A DNA stretch of 64,000 nt from Nitzschia sp. pyKryTriq1 (GCA_956465555.1 OY101124.1:992001-1056000); one strand, 5' to 3'; shown: positions 48,999 through 60,466, counted from the first letter of the stretch. Translations and numbers: made by a program. Notes: generated by a model not told the origin, from the sequence alone.

Positions 48999-51965
48999 AT
49001 GAGCTCTCCGTCCGCAAGAATGATGGAAGAGGACGAGGATGAAGACATGGCTGCCCGGGCCTATGCTTCCATTGCAGCGCAGTTGCAGCAATTCACGTCC
49101 CCCAAGCTAGGAAGTCTCCCACCGAAGAGTACATATGACGATTCCATCATGTCCATGGAAGACGATGACGAGGACATGGACACGGTCGACTGGATGAAAC
49201 GAGATCTTCAACACCCCAGCCCCAGGCATCCGTTTACACCGAAACGCACCACCCCAATCTTGGAGCGTGCCGATACTCCCGTCATGTCCAATTCTTCTTC
49301 GAAACGCCAAAGTCCCGATCGCAGTCCGGGAGTGAAGGAGCCCGTACAGACTCCAGGCTACCAAGTGATTCCTCGCCCCAAGGTTCACTCGCCAAGAACG
49401 GTGTCTGCTCCGGGAGTGCTCGGCACAAGATCGCACCATCCGAACCAATCACCCTTCGTGTATCGTCGCTACCACGATATACTTTGGAGCTATCTGAAAG
49501 CCAAGCGATCTCTTTCTCATAGTCTCGATCTGGAACGAAAGGGACAAGCCTTGGAAGCCATGACACTGGATGATGCGGGTCTTACCGCCTCGTCCTTGGC
49601 GTCTCGCGAGCAACGTACCGAACTGGACTATTTGTCGCAGCTTCAGCAGCTCTGCTGGTCTACACCCTCTCCAGAGACATTCTTGGAGGGCGATTGCTGG
49701 ATGTTGCTAGTGACACTTCGTCAGCTGGGCTTATCCGCCTTGGTATGGGACAATGATGCGGTCAGTGCTGCACAACATGCGCGAGCACAGACAGGCTTCT
49801 TGCAGCAGCTGGCCAATCTCATTGAGGAAACGCCCTCGCAACTATTGCAGCGATTGGCTTCGAACCAAGCTCCCTTGGCTTTGCAACGTCGGTACTCAAT
49901 TTTGCAGTGGATTCAGACATGCTTGGATCAAGTGCGGGTCCCGCCAAAGACGGTCTCAGCACTACGGGATGCCGCTGTCTCGCATCCCGATGATACTGAG
50001 ACTCCGTCTTTGGTTCCCGAAGCCTTGCAACAACAAATGCTGCTGGCTAGTTTAAGCTACATTTTGGCGGGCCGTCTCGAGGATGCCAAAGCCTTGGCAC
50101 GATCGAATGGACAACCCTGGCGGGCCGCCGCCTGGGGTGGGGGTCAAGCCTTGGGTTATGTGAAAAAACCAAACCCCGAAACCCAGACTATGGATGTTCA
50201 GCCGACTGGAAACCCCAATCGCTTCTTGTGGAAACGGCAAGTCTGGAAGAATGGACGACGTCTCGGTTCTGCTTCTAGCGGCAGCGCCACGGTCGAGGCG
50301 GCCATCTCGGCACTGCTTGCCAATGATGTGCCGACCTGTCTTGTCAATCCTCACCTGCGAACTTGGTCACAAGCATTGGGGGCTACCTTTATGGGTATGT
50401 GGGGACGATTAGAGGACGAAGTCTTGCATTTGCATAATACGCAACGACGAAATCATGCCAAATATTTGCCATTTCCGGGAACTCAGAATGCTACACAAGA
50501 ATCGGAACAACTCATGGCGACAGCTCAGTTGGCGGGCATGACCGATCTTCAAGCACTGCAGCTCTTATCCAGTAGTCCCTTTGAGGAGATTCGTGGGCAA
50601 GGCTCGTATGAAGGGGCCATCGCTGCCTTTTGTGTGGGCAAATCGACCATTTTGGACTTTTTGTATAACGAAACGGAACAAGTCTTGACGGGACAGCAGG
50701 AAAGCGATGCGGAACTGGCACAGTTGCGATTTTTGACTCACTTGGTCTTGTTCTTGGATTCATTACAAGTATCAACGACGCCCATCGTTTTGGATGGATT
50801 AACGGAACAAAAGAATCAAGTCCTCTTTCGATATGTTCAGTATCTGGAATCCCGACCGGATCTGTGGCACCTTGTCACCCTTTATGTCAGTCTCTTACCG
50901 GACGAGAAGTTATTGGAATGGTATCCAACTATGCTCGCCAAGGTACTGGAAGATACAGAACGCCAAGCCATGCTCGAATCGATGCAATCGCTCTTTCCCC
51001 ACTTGCAGGTTCTCGTACTCAGGCAGACGGTCCGTCTATGCTTGAGTTTCATGGACGCCTCGGACGATATGAAGTGTCGATCCATCCGATGGCTGTTGTA
51101 TGATGAGAATCATGCCGGGGAAGCCCTTATTTGTTCCAATATTCTGTTGAGAGAATTGTTTTTGGAGAATGATGATGAAAAGATTGAAGTGGCCATGAGT
51201 TTGGTGGAAGACAATCTCCCAGAAGATTTGGTGGATCGAGCCGAACTATCCTTGAACGAAGAGTCGAAGGAAGACAAGGCAACTAATATCATCAAGGTCA
51301 CCAATGCTCGCACCGAACACCTGGCATTTTTATCGTATTTGGATGCGTACCGAAGCTTTGGCAAATGGAAGGATACCCTTGCGGACACACCCACTATCAT
51401 TGCCGATAGCTTGGGAAAGCAGGTCGATTTCAACAATTTGAATGCTACTGAACAACAAATTGCCACCCAGCGCATGAGACGAGACTGGGCCCGCGAGAAA
51501 AACAAGCACTTTGAGACTCTCTTGGATGCCGCCGAACATGCACGAAAAGTACTCCATGGTGTTTTGACGCATCCAGGTGGGTGGTTGGCCCTAGACCAGG
51601 AGGACGGTGCTCGTATGGTCGTGGATGATGAAGAACAGAAACGTCGAAAGGATATGCAGGTAATTCGAAGTCGCTATCTCGTATTGGCTGTTAACTTGTA
51701 CCATCAAGTCTGCGAAGAAACTGCATTGTGGATGTCCCGCAGTTTGGATGATGCCATGCACATAATGACACGAGATGAAGCCTTGAAGTCGCTGCAAGAC
51801 AGGTCGTACCAACCAGATGTGTGGTATCAATATGCTCTGGAATTGGCCATTGTGATTGCCGACGATCGGTACGGAATTCAAAAGGCTCTTGGACCGAATG
51901 CTTTGAAAGATATCGTGACCAAGTTGGCAGAAACGGCGGTTTCCAAGTTGATGAGTGCTTCCTAA
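48999..51965 (+). CDS. NUP107: Nucleoporin Nup107 (Nup84 homologue)
   Basis: This 988-residue intronless protein matches Nup107/Nup84, the helical scaffold in the Y-complex of the nuclear pore. The first about 150 residues are acidic and Ser/Pro-rich, as in other Nup107 proteins. The alpha-helical region begins near FVYRRYHDILWSYL. Family signature segments follow: the AGRLEDAKALARSNGQPWRAAAWGG helix pair (about 50068-50140) and GNPNRFLWKRQVWK (about 50210-50250). Near the end are the tail-domain stretch HFETLLDAAEHARKVL and a C-terminal helix region containing LYHQVCEETALWM. ATG 48999 (ATCATGAG) precedes the acidic MMEEDEDED segment. The protein is close to the usual length of about 925 residues. 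No second domain is fused. Confidence 0.92.
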   Translation: MSSPSARMMEEDEDEDMAARAYASIAAQLQQFTSPKLGSLPPKSTYDDSIMSMEDDDEDMDTVDWMKRDLQHPSPRHPFTPKRTTPILERADTPVMSNSSSKRQSPDRSPGVKEPVQTPGYQVIPRPKVHSPRTVSAPGVLGTRSHHPNQSPFVYRRYHDILWSYLKAKRSLSHSLDLERKGQALEAMTLDDAGLTASSLASREQRTELDYLSQLQQLCWSTPSPETFLEGDCWMLLVTLRQLGLSALVWDNDAVSAAQHARAQTGFLQQLANLIEETPSQLLQRLASNQAPLALQRRYSILQWIQTCLDQVRVPPKTVSALRDAAVSHPDDTETPSLVPEALQQQMLLASLSYILAGRLEDAKALARSNGQPWRAAAWGGGQALGYVKKPNPETQTMDVQPTGNPNRFLWKRQVWKNGRRLGSASSGSATVEAAISALLANDVPTCLVNPHLRTWSQALGATFMGMWGRLEDEVLHLHNTQRRNHAKYLPFPGTQNATQESEQLMATAQLAGMTDLQALQLLSSSPFEEIRGQGSYEGAIAAFCVGKSTILDFLYNETEQVLTGQQESDAELAQLRFLTHLVLFLDSLQVSTTPIVLDGLTEQKNQVLFRYVQYLESRPDLWHLVTLYVSLLPDEKLLEWYPTMLAKVLEDTERQAMLESMQSLFPHLQVLVLRQTVRLCLSFMDASDDMKCRSIRWLLYDENHAGEALICSNILLRELFLENDDEKIEVAMSLVEDNLPEDLVDRAELSLNEESKEDKATNIIKVTNARTEHLAFLSYLDAYRSFGKWKDTLADTPTIIADSLGKQVDFNNLNATEQQIATQRMRRDWAREKNKHFETLLDAAEHARKVLHGVLTHPGGWLALDQEDGARMVVDDEEQKRRKDMQVIRSRYLVLAVNLYHQVCEETALWMSRSLDDAMHIMTRDEALKSLQDRSYQPDVWYQYALELAIVIADDRYGIQKALGPNALKDIVTKLAETAVSKLMSAS

Positions 51966-52024
51966 ACTACGAGTAATACCATAATCTAGCAATCCAAGGG
52001 GGGGCCTTATTCCGTTTAGTTGTA
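51966..52024. other. Very short convergent gap
   Basis: Only 59 bp separate the two stop codons. No GTAC palindrome is present. Confidence 0.6.
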
Positions 52025-55000
52025 TTATCTACGACTTGCAAACATGTTTGCCCGAACAAAACTTCCGACAAGCCAATCGCCGTCCTCGGGCTCGTCTTGA
52101 ACAGCCCGGAACATGACTCTCTTGGAATCGTCCACGTCCACCGACATGAGAAGACTAGCGAGCATGAACGCTTCGCGCTTGCCTTCTTCTCCCGCACTCA
52201 AGCATTCAGTGGCCAACCGCCGAACTAGTTCCACTCGGCCTTGGCTTAACAGGTATGCTGCAACACATACCACGACACTGGTCCCGGATCCAGCAGGTCC
52301 AAAGATGTTGGAAGAGACACCCCGGCTCATATCGATCGCTCGAATTCCCTTCAATCCATATAGATCCAACACTTCTTCCAATCGATCGACGTATCCATAT
52401 CTCATGGAAAAGTCAACAATGGTTTCCAATGAAATCCCGGACAGTTGCAAGGCCATCTCTGGCACACCCCGACGTTCCAAAAAGTTCGCCAAGGCTTCGT
52501 GATCCGCTGGAGGTATTGCATCAAACCATTTTTCAGCCTTTTGTGGCTGACCCGCACCCAGGAGGGTGCCAATTCGAAGCAAGGGGCTTCCTAAAGGAAT
52601 CGCCTGAACCCCGGCAACCGTGGAGATCACGAGAGCACCATTTTGATAACCCAACACAGTAGGATAATTCAAGGGCATTGGTATCGTTGGAGGTGTCAAG
52701 GACTTGTAGTCTGTCGCGACAGACTTGGAAGGGAGTGCAGAAATATCAGAAGAAGCCAACGTAAACAAGTCTACGTGACAGGTGCCTCCGTCTAAGTCGC
52801 CTAGGAAAATCACTTGGACGGCGGATCTAGTGGTAACAAAAAGTGCCCCATGGAGAAATCTTGCGCTGATGGGGGCATCAACATCGGAAGGAGTTCCAAC
52901 CTTCATCGTGCCCAGCATGATGAATTCTGGTTCCTCAGATAAGTAGACGGATACCATGGATTGGATTATCACGGCACAGACGCGACCATCATCATCCCAA
53001 ACAACCAAATCGGGACATGGGAATGCCGGACCAGAACTGACATATTCAGCTGCGCTTTCTTCTATGGCTCCCTTTTTCTTCGTGTAAAAGTAAGCCAGAC
53101 CCTCATCGTTTTCGTCGTTTTTGCTGGCAACGCAGAGTACTGGACCACCAAATAAGACGGTCGGAGGATTCCGGTTGCCACTGCGAAGGGACAGTTCCCC
53201 AAGGCCAGTGGGAGTCACGTTGCTCACACTGCCGTCTGTTCCAGTACTCTCGACGAGACTTCGCAGTTCTACCCATGGGAATTTCCGTTCCAGCTGCTCC
53301 GAAGCGAGTTTGTCGGAGTCCACGCTAGCACTAGGATCACCCCCGATGATAGCCAGGGGTGTCTGGTTCGTAGCAATGGTGTCGTCTTCGTCACCATCAG
53401 CTGTGCCCAGGGAGCTCTCTTGCTCCTTAGTTTTCTTTTTCGTTCGCAACATTCCAAAAGTAGCCGCTTTGAATCCAAGCTTTGCAACTTTGGCGCCACT
53501 TCCTACTCCCCCTGCAGCAAGTTTTGTGGTCATTTTCGTGAGTTTCCCAGTCTGCTTGGCGGTACCCATGGTGGCAGCCAAAGTAACTTTCCCCGTCATT
53601 TTGAGAGTGCCAACAGAAACCTTGCCCATTCCCTTTCCGATACCCGCAACACCTTTTACAGTGCCTTTCCCAAGCTCTTGCAAACCTATGGTACGTAGAT
53701 TGAATGATGAATGATAGCATGGGAGGTGAGAGAAGCATGCATTCCTTTTAGTATCTTTCGAGCGATGGGCGTACCTTTGAGGGATTGCAATTTCGAGACC
53801 TTTTTGCCCAGCTTTTTACCGGAAGCAATATCCTTGAGCATTTTCAAATCCTTTAGCTTGGCAATATCTGAGATTTTGCCTGCTGCACTGGCAAACTCTT
53901 TCCCCAGAGATTGCGTTGGTGCCGAAAGATCGATACCCACCTTCAAGGCCAGATCTTGTTCGGGATTGTAGAGCAAAGAGAACACGTCCTCATCCCCGAC
54001 CCAAGCGAAGGCAGCAACTTTTGAGAGACCGCAAATGAGATTATAGATGAGATGAATAAACCAGCCAAGCGAAAAGTTACCAAGAAGCCAACTTACCTCC
54101 ATTCCCGCTGGCGACCACCGGAGATTTGGTGGTCTGCGTTCGTGAGGTGACTTTATCCAACATGGAGGAAATAAGCAAGACTTCATAGCGCATTTCCTCT
54201 TTCCAAAAACAACACAAGAATTGCCGCGAGGGGCTCATCAGGAACAAAGGAGGCAGTCGAACAGGACGCTTGTGGATCTCCGGTGGCAAATGCAAGGGAG
54301 CTGGGGATTCGTACACGACTATGTTGTTTTTGGATTCCATGTATCCTATCGGATCCACAGCCAAAGGTCCACCAGCAGGTTCGAGAATGCCATAGATGAT
54401 TTCGGGTCCCTTCACTGAAAGAATAGCTTTTCCCATGCCTCCGAAGTTGGCGTTCAGATGGGCATGACGAGTTCCGGGAACCTGAACTAGATTTCCATCG
54501 ACCATTTTGACCATGAGAATTCCAAGACTGGTTCCAAAGTAAAAAATGGAAGAGTCCCGTAGCGGGGGGCAAGCGATCGATTGGACTTTCATATGCGATT
54601 CTCGATCCTCTGGTAATAACAAATCTCGCTGCACAATTTGGTGCAAGTTGACACTGAGTACCGTGAAGGCCGCGTAAGGATTTTTGACAGAGGACCCCGA
54701 ATTGTACAAGGGTGCGACAAGTATTTGAAAGTCGCCTTCCTTGGTAACGGCAGCACATACCATACTTTCCATCGGCATGGATTCGTGGAACCAACCTGGC
54801 AGAATGGTGTGTGTCGTTTCGTAGGGGAACTGCATCACCAATGTTGGAGAGCGGTCGTCGGGCTCGCTCTTTATTTTGTTAGTATCAGGTTCGGGAATGT
54901 CACCCAGATCCCATACCAGTAACTTTCCCTTGTTCTTTGATGGGTAGTTCCATAAAAGTAAATCGCGAAATCCGCAGTATTCAACAAAAATGTGTTCCAT

Positions 55001-56008
55001 GCTCGAGTGCTCGTCATCTTGAGTGGACATGCTTGTTGGAACGCTTCCTCCTTCGAATCGGGCCAAAGGAGGAGCGATGTCATGGACGATACCTTCTAAC
55101 ACGAGAATCTCCATAAGTAGTGCTGTACCCTTTTTGCTCAAGCAAACGACCCTACGTCGAGTCTTTTGAGCGTAGCGCTCAGGCGTGTCATACTTGTTGG
55201 TGGAGATGATCTCCACGATGCTGTCGTTCTTATGGTTCGTCGCGACCTTGACAGACTGAACCACTACATTGGCCTTCCAGTTGAACAACTTGACAGATCC
55301 ATCGGTCGTTCCAACAAGAACAATGTCACGGGACACAGGAACAGCGTTGGAGCTCATGAGGTCGCCCAAGGAGTCCTGCGTGATATTGGCGATGACCGGC
55401 TGGAAGACGTTCTCTTCTGTTTTCACAGAGGGTATTCCTTTGGTGATCGCCACGGACTGCTGTCGCAAATTGACAATCACAAGTCTACTCTGGAGTTGTA
55501 TAAGGAGATAACTCCATCGACTGCCAGCATCTTGCGGTCCAGAGAGAGTTCCATGGCCGCTCCAATACAAGGTGGAAGGATCGAAGAAGTCCAACCGCTG
55601 CACCTGTCCGAGGTTCTTGAGAGCTTTGTGCTGCTTCGTGGCAATCGCATCTGAATCGTCCTTGCTAACAACGTCGTAATTAAACAAAATAGACGCCAGT
55701 TCTCCCAGTGTCACGGTGTAGAGCACTTGTTTGGTTTGTACATGCTGGACGACGATAGTTTTGGGGATCTTCTTTTTATCGTTTCCCTCCGGTACGATCA
55801 GATACGTGATCAGCGGCTGGTTTGGATGCACCTTGATCAAATGCAATTTGAACGGCGATACCCGAGCAGAAGAAAAGGGCACGGATTTCGCCAAGTGCAC
55901 CGCCAGTGCTTGGGAGGTGACCAACTGAGTGGTAGGTCCCTCGATCAAATTGGAAGGCCCGATCGGCGGCGGCGTCAACACCCGCACCAGCGTAGGCTGC
56001 GATTTCAT
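52025..56008 (-). CDS. TWD40-1/TTRAY-like beta-propeller plus solenoid trafficking protein
   Basis: Three exons (56008-54097, 54017-53775, 53685-52025) with GT-AG introns of 79 and 89 bp, both phase 1, give 1271 residues. The N terminus (VSPFKLHLIKVHPNQPLITY) and the VLVGTTDGSVKLFNW unit indicate a WD40-type propeller. Together with VQRLDFFDPSTLYWSG, the layout follows plant TWD40-1, the TTRAY subunit of the TSET/TPLATE complex. The C-terminal part has solenoid-like segments, including FLERRGVPEMALQLSGISLE near 52425-52490, also similar to TWD40-1. Between them, about residues 700-800 form a Gly/Lys/Thr-rich run of roughly 11-residue units (GKGTVKGVAGIG, GKVSVGTLKMTG ...), which may form an amphipathic membrane-binding helix. 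A role in coat-mediated traffic is inferred. Coatomer or HPS-type proteins are alternatives. Confidence 0.7.
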
Positions 56009-56685
56009 CGTCCCCCTTTATCACTCCAGTTCTGACGACGAATCCTCGTGGCCAGGGAAGCGGCGCTGTATGCTTGCTGCCTTTGAAAGGACTGACAATT
56101 CTATGGGAGAAACAATAAGGGATGTGTTTCTGTGTGATAGACGACATCAGCCAGCCGCCCGCATCCTCAATCCTCATGCATTGAGTCAAAGTCAAAATCA
56201 AAATGCGTGTGTGCGAATGTAGGGACATTTTTGCCATGATGCGCGCGCCCCCGGACCGGACGCCCGCGCGCATGTCGAATAATCTGACTCACTCAGGCCG
56301 TGCTAGCGTGGTACAGTACAGGTACCGGTACCGGTACAGTACGTGGTACTCGTACTTCGTAGACGTACCAGATACGGACGGTTTCAGTGCCATGATCCCC
56401 ATGATACGATGAGGCTTCAGCATGAGTGAGTAAGTACGGTACAAGTACTCCATACTCCATCCACGATCCTTGTTACCGGTACTGTACCAGAGATAGGAGA
56501 GAATCTCCAACAACATTTGATGTGATCTACTAGTAGAGTTTACTGTACATGGCTAGAGAGTCTTAGCTTCTTGTTTATGGTTGTGTATAGTGATAGTGAT
56601 TCTTCTTGGGCTTGGTGTGGAGAGTCTATTTCGCGTCGTGGGATTATGATAGTAGCAGCATGATGTACCGTACGTACAGGCACTT
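56009..56685. promoter_or_regulatory. Promoter gap of the TWD40-1-like gene with GTAC clusters
   Basis: The gap holds the start side of the TWD40-like gene and the 3' side of the ammonium transporter. GTAC clusters lie at 56310-56344 (GTGGTACAGTACAGGTACCG, GTACCGGTACAGTACGTGG) and continue near 56347-56370. Further sites are near 56434 (ACGGTACAAGTAC), 56474 (TACCGGTACTGTACC) and 56665 (CCGTACGTACAGG). No gene is seen. Confidence 0.55.
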
Positions 56686-58470
56686 CTAATTTTCGTGAGG
56701 GAACGATTCGCTGGTGTCCAAAGCTTCCATGGCGGCAGCTTCTTGGTTGTCTTCTGGGTCCGCATCACTCATTGCCGCCGATTCCCGCACCGTGGAACCT
56801 CCCTGATTCCCGACGTTTCGCTTGCGAATGCCTCCTTTATGTTTATTGTAGGCATCCAGATATTCCTTCTTCACACCACATTCTTTGGAGTTCATTCCAC
56901 CATGATAAGAGATATCGAGGCCGACCAATTCTTCCAACGAGTCAGCACGCAGCCAACCTTGGTAGTTGAGCCAAACAAAGAATGGTAACATGGTAAAGAA
57001 AGTCCACCCAGTGATCCAGAGAGCGGCGCAAACTTGAGCTCCCAAGAGCCTGGCATCCTTGAAATTATAGAACCATCCAGAATGATCTAACGCTGTCGTT
57101 CCATAGGCAACTTCCAATTTCGATGGAGAAGCAAGCAGACCCACCGCGATAAGTCCCCACAGTCCATTGATCATGTGCACAGGAATGGCATCGACGGCGT
57201 CATCGATACACCAGCTGATCAACACGTTGTGACCCCAAATGTAGAGCCAGCCAGCCACAATGCCAATCACCAAAGCCGCCCAAGGCTCGATCAAAGCACA
57301 TGAGCCAGTAACGGCTACCAAACCCGACAAGACACCATTCATGCACATTACCAATGAGAAGCTTGGCTCCCCCGTTTTTCGTTCTTCCAACCACAAGTTT
57401 GTGAACAAGGCCGAAACTCCACCTGCGGCACCCGAAAGAGCGGTAGACACTGCTGCATTAGCAGCGTTCAGTCCGATCTCGTCCGTATGCGACAATGTCA
57501 AGGCAGAACCTCCATTGAATCCAAACCAACCAAACCACAAGATCATCGTTCCCAATAATTGGAGCGCCATAGAATGCCCCGGGAATGGCTTGGGGGTCTC
57601 GAGCAGTTCTCCCTGAGAGTCATAGAAACGTCCTCGGCGCGGGCCCAAGATAAGAGTCGCGTACAACGCGGTAGTACCTCCCGTCACATGGACAACACCC
57701 GAACCCGCGAAATCCAGGGCTCCAATGCCCAAGAATGGGTCCGCATTATTGTGACCCAGGAATCCATTGGGGGACCAGATGGAATGGGCAACGACGGGGT
57801 AGATGAGACCCGCCAGAAAGACTGAATAACAAAGGTAGGCAGCCATTTGGCAGCGCTCGGCCAAAGTACCCGCGACAATGGTGACCGAAGTAGCAGAGAA
57901 AGTGTATTGATAGAACCAGAATGCTGCTGATGGCCCAACAGTGACAAAGTCTTCAGTACCAATAAAAGTTGTCTTCGTGGATTCATCTTGACCTCCAAAG
58001 GCGAAAGCATATCCTGAGTGGTAACATCACAAGAAGAAGAAGAAGAGGACAATAGGACGTTGCAAGATGAGTACGTAATCATTCCATCAACCAACTTGAT
58101 TCCGGGGGACATCGCCTTTGACACCACCGAATCTCCGTTGGTCGCGTCCCCCCAGCAGCCAAACTACGGTCAGTCAATACTTACCAACCAAGAAGAAAGC
58201 AATGGCGGCACCGCAGGCATCCAATAGATTCTTCAGCATCGTGTTTTGTACGTTCTTAATACGAACCGCACCTGCGCAAAGTGTCGCAAAGCCGGCTTGC
58301 ATGAAGAATACCATAGCACCGGCAATCACAAAGAGGAAGTTTTTCACATTCTCCGCCTTGTTCTCGTCTACTTGCTGGAGGGCATTGCTTATGCATTCCA
58401 AGAGATCATTGCCATCCCCGTCGGGGAATTGCTGTTGGCAGTTTGCAAAGATATTAGTAGGATCCGCCAT
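56686..58470 (-). CDS. AMT: Ammonium transporter (AMT/Mep/Rh superfamily)
   Basis: Two exons, 58470-58185 and 58013-56686, with a 171-bp GT-AG intron in phase 1, give 537 residues. This is an AMT1-like plasma-membrane channel for ammonium. The membrane core starts at FLFVIAGAMVFFMQAGFA and has about 11 spans. Key residues are kept. The recruitment Asp and first pore His lie in LDFAGSGVVHVTGG (about 57695-57730). GWFGFNGGSALTLS is the usual FNxGS block. The second pore His is in DDAVDAIPVHMINGLWG (about 57165-57215). The soluble C-terminal tail is long and charged; the LDISYHGG motif (DxxxHG) is the trans-activating element that gates AMT1 trimers, and a Thr/Ser nearby may be a phosphorylation switch. 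The N-terminal about 35 residues (MADPTNIFANCQQQF) include paired Cys typical of AMT1. Transcripts of such genes usually respond to nitrogen supply. Confidence 0.95.
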
Positions 58471-59440
58471 TGTTATTTCGGTAAACAGAAATTATAAGGG
58501 CCCGTGATCCGAGATGCGGCGAAGAAGATGCGTGTTTGTACTCCCAAAGTTTGAAGTTTTAGTGGTGGGTCTTCGTTGTTGTGGTTGTGCGTGGGCTCCC
58601 GTACCCGTACCTGGTACGTACTGTGTCGTACCGGTACTGTACTGTGTGGCCGTTCGAGCAAAAGCAGTGATGATCACCGACCACCGGAATCTTGAGATTT
58701 CAAAGTCATTCTACAGCTAATGAACCCTCTGTGGTAGAATGTGTACTAAGTCCCACGTTGCAGGGCATTTTGACCCGTGTCTTTTAATCGGAGATTTTAT
58801 ATGCTAAAAAGCCTCCGGCGGTCAATAAATTATTCGTGCAAATCTATTGAGGGACGGAGCGGAGGAACACCAAGGCTCCTTCTCCGAGGCAATAGTGAAG
58901 TGGATTTCAATATGTAACCTCAGGTAGTGAGAAAACTACACTTAGCGGCAATATTCTCCATCCAATCACGTCTTTTATTTGACGGAGAATAATCCGCATC
59001 TACTCGTACGAGTACGTATGCACGCACGGTACAAGTACCTGGTACGCACGAATCTACAGTAGACCCTCCCTCCTACCTCCCCCGCCCCCGTGCGAAAATT
59101 CAAATCAGGTCCAAAGCGCGAAGGAAGCTTTTCTCGCGCCAATAAATGTGGACCCTGACGAAAATGCATGCGGTTTGCGAGGGAGTGGGAAAAAAGGAAA
59201 GAGATCCTGTGAGTCGTCGTCGTCGTCAACAAATCACGCACTCCCGGGGCGAACCAGCGCAGAGCGAGAGCGAGCTGGCTACATACGAGTACTTGTACCA
59301 AAGGACGACTCATTCATTTTTCGGCGCTTATCTTGCATCGCTCTACTGTATCTTCTCGCATCTCGTTGTCTTCTCTCCGAAGAACTTTCTCTTGCTCTTT
59401 CCTCCTCTTGTTCTTCCTTCTCCATTCTCAAGCATCTCTG
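58471..59440. promoter_or_regulatory. Divergent promoter gap (AMT and GST) with GTAC clusters
   Basis: GTAC clusters lie at 58599-58643 (CCGTACCCGTACCTGGTACG, CGTACCGGTACTGTACTG), 59005-59045 (CTCGTACGAGTACGTATG and ACGGTACAAGTACCTGGTAC) and 59285-59298. The first sits about 130-170 bp before the AMT start. No gene is supported between them. Confidence 0.55.
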
Positions 59441-60364
59441 ATGTCGAATTCGGGGATGCCGACCAAGAAAGCGAAAACACTTCAATCCGCACTGTTCGAG
59501 GGTGATGATTTGTGGGATTCATCCTGGAAAGAAACAGATGGTGAAAGAACGCTTAAGAAACGAATGAATCCATCGAACAATGATACTGGTGTCGAGTTTA
59601 CCTTGTATTCCTCGTGGTTTTGCCCGTTTGCACAGAGGGCTTGGATTGCCGCAGAGGAATCCGGTGCGAACTACCAGTGGATTGAGATCGACCCATACTA
59701 TGTGGACCCATCCCAACCTGGCGGATATACCAAGAAAGCAAAGACCTTGGAAGAAAAGAAAATGGATTTTCCAGAATTCATCCACGCGTCACCGAGAGGG
59801 CTCGTGCCCGCTCTCCAAGCCCAGGACGAGGAGAACAACAGACTGATTGTCCTGTGGGAATCTTTACCCGTGGCGGAGTACATTGATGCGGTGTATGGTG
59901 GGGGAAAACTACTGAACCGGAACGATCCCTACTCAGTAGCACGCCAACAGATTTGGTGCGCTCACTGTACCGAACGTATTCAAAAGAAATACTACCAAGC
60001 ACTGGTGGCACAAGACAAGGATGTCGAGAAATCATGCATTGATCAATTTTACAAAGAGTGTCGTTCGCTGGCAAGAGCAATGAAGGATGACGGACCATAT
60101 TTTGATGGAAATAGTTTTAGCCTGATGGATGTTACATTGGCACCATTTTGGCAGAGGATACTGACTGTTGGACCCTTCTATCTTGGACTGGCTCTTCCGG
60201 TAGAAGAGCCCGAATTCCAGCGACTTGATCAGTGGTGGAAAGCAGTTTCCAAGAGACCTTCGGTAGCAGCGACGATTGTCTGCGAGTCTCGACTTATTTC
60301 CACCTATTCTGACTATTCCCAAAGTATAGCAACGAGTGATGCTGCCCAAAATTATGTCAAATAG
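59441..60364 (+). CDS. Omega-type glutathione S-transferase
   Basis: This 307-residue protein has the thioredoxin-like N-terminal domain with active-site SSWFCPFAQRAW near 59611-59650. The catalytic Cys in CPFAQR is characteristic of omega GSTs, which act in thiol transfer and dehydroascorbate reduction. The cis-Pro of the glutathione site lies in RGLVPALQ, followed by the ESLPVAEYID segment that binds the gamma-glutamyl group. The helical C-terminal domain ends with LDQWWKAVSKRPSV. An insert of about 30 residues after the first strand (DPYYVDPSQPGGYTKKAKT) is longer than in animal GSTO. The true start is 59441 (CTGATGTC); the upstream open frame has a hydrophobic run but begins only with TTG, so it is not a supported signal peptide. 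Probably cytosolic. Confidence 0.9.
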   Translation: MSNSGMPTKKAKTLQSALFEGDDLWDSSWKETDGERTLKKRMNPSNNDTGVEFTLYSSWFCPFAQRAWIAAEESGANYQWIEIDPYYVDPSQPGGYTKKAKTLEEKKMDFPEFIHASPRGLVPALQAQDEENNRLIVLWESLPVAEYIDAVYGGGKLLNRNDPYSVARQQIWCAHCTERIQKKYYQALVAQDKDVEKSCIDQFYKECRSLARAMKDDGPYFDGNSFSLMDVTLAPFWQRILTVGPFYLGLALPVEEPEFQRLDQWWKAVSKRPSVAATIVCESRLISTYSDYSQSIATSDAAQNYVK

Positions 60365-60466
60365 CTAAATTAGAATACCGGTAGCAGACAATACAAAAAT
60401 AGTTATTACTTTCAATATCTATTCTAATGATGAGGTTGCTTGTTAGTTAGTGATCGGGGTTGGCAC
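60365..60466. other. Short convergent gap
   Basis: The 102-bp gap holds two gene ends, with one ACCGGTA half-site near 60378 and no cluster. Confidence 0.5.

Noticed and set aside
54183-54794. Minus-strand frame of 203 codons overlapping the TWD40-like exon
   Set aside because: It is an alternative frame of the same exon; the exon frame is the one that splices in phase and carries conserved segments.
59333-59440. Hydrophobic extension upstream of the GST suggesting a signal peptide
   Set aside because: Only a TTG begins it; the first ATG is 59441 and omega GSTs are normally cytosolic.
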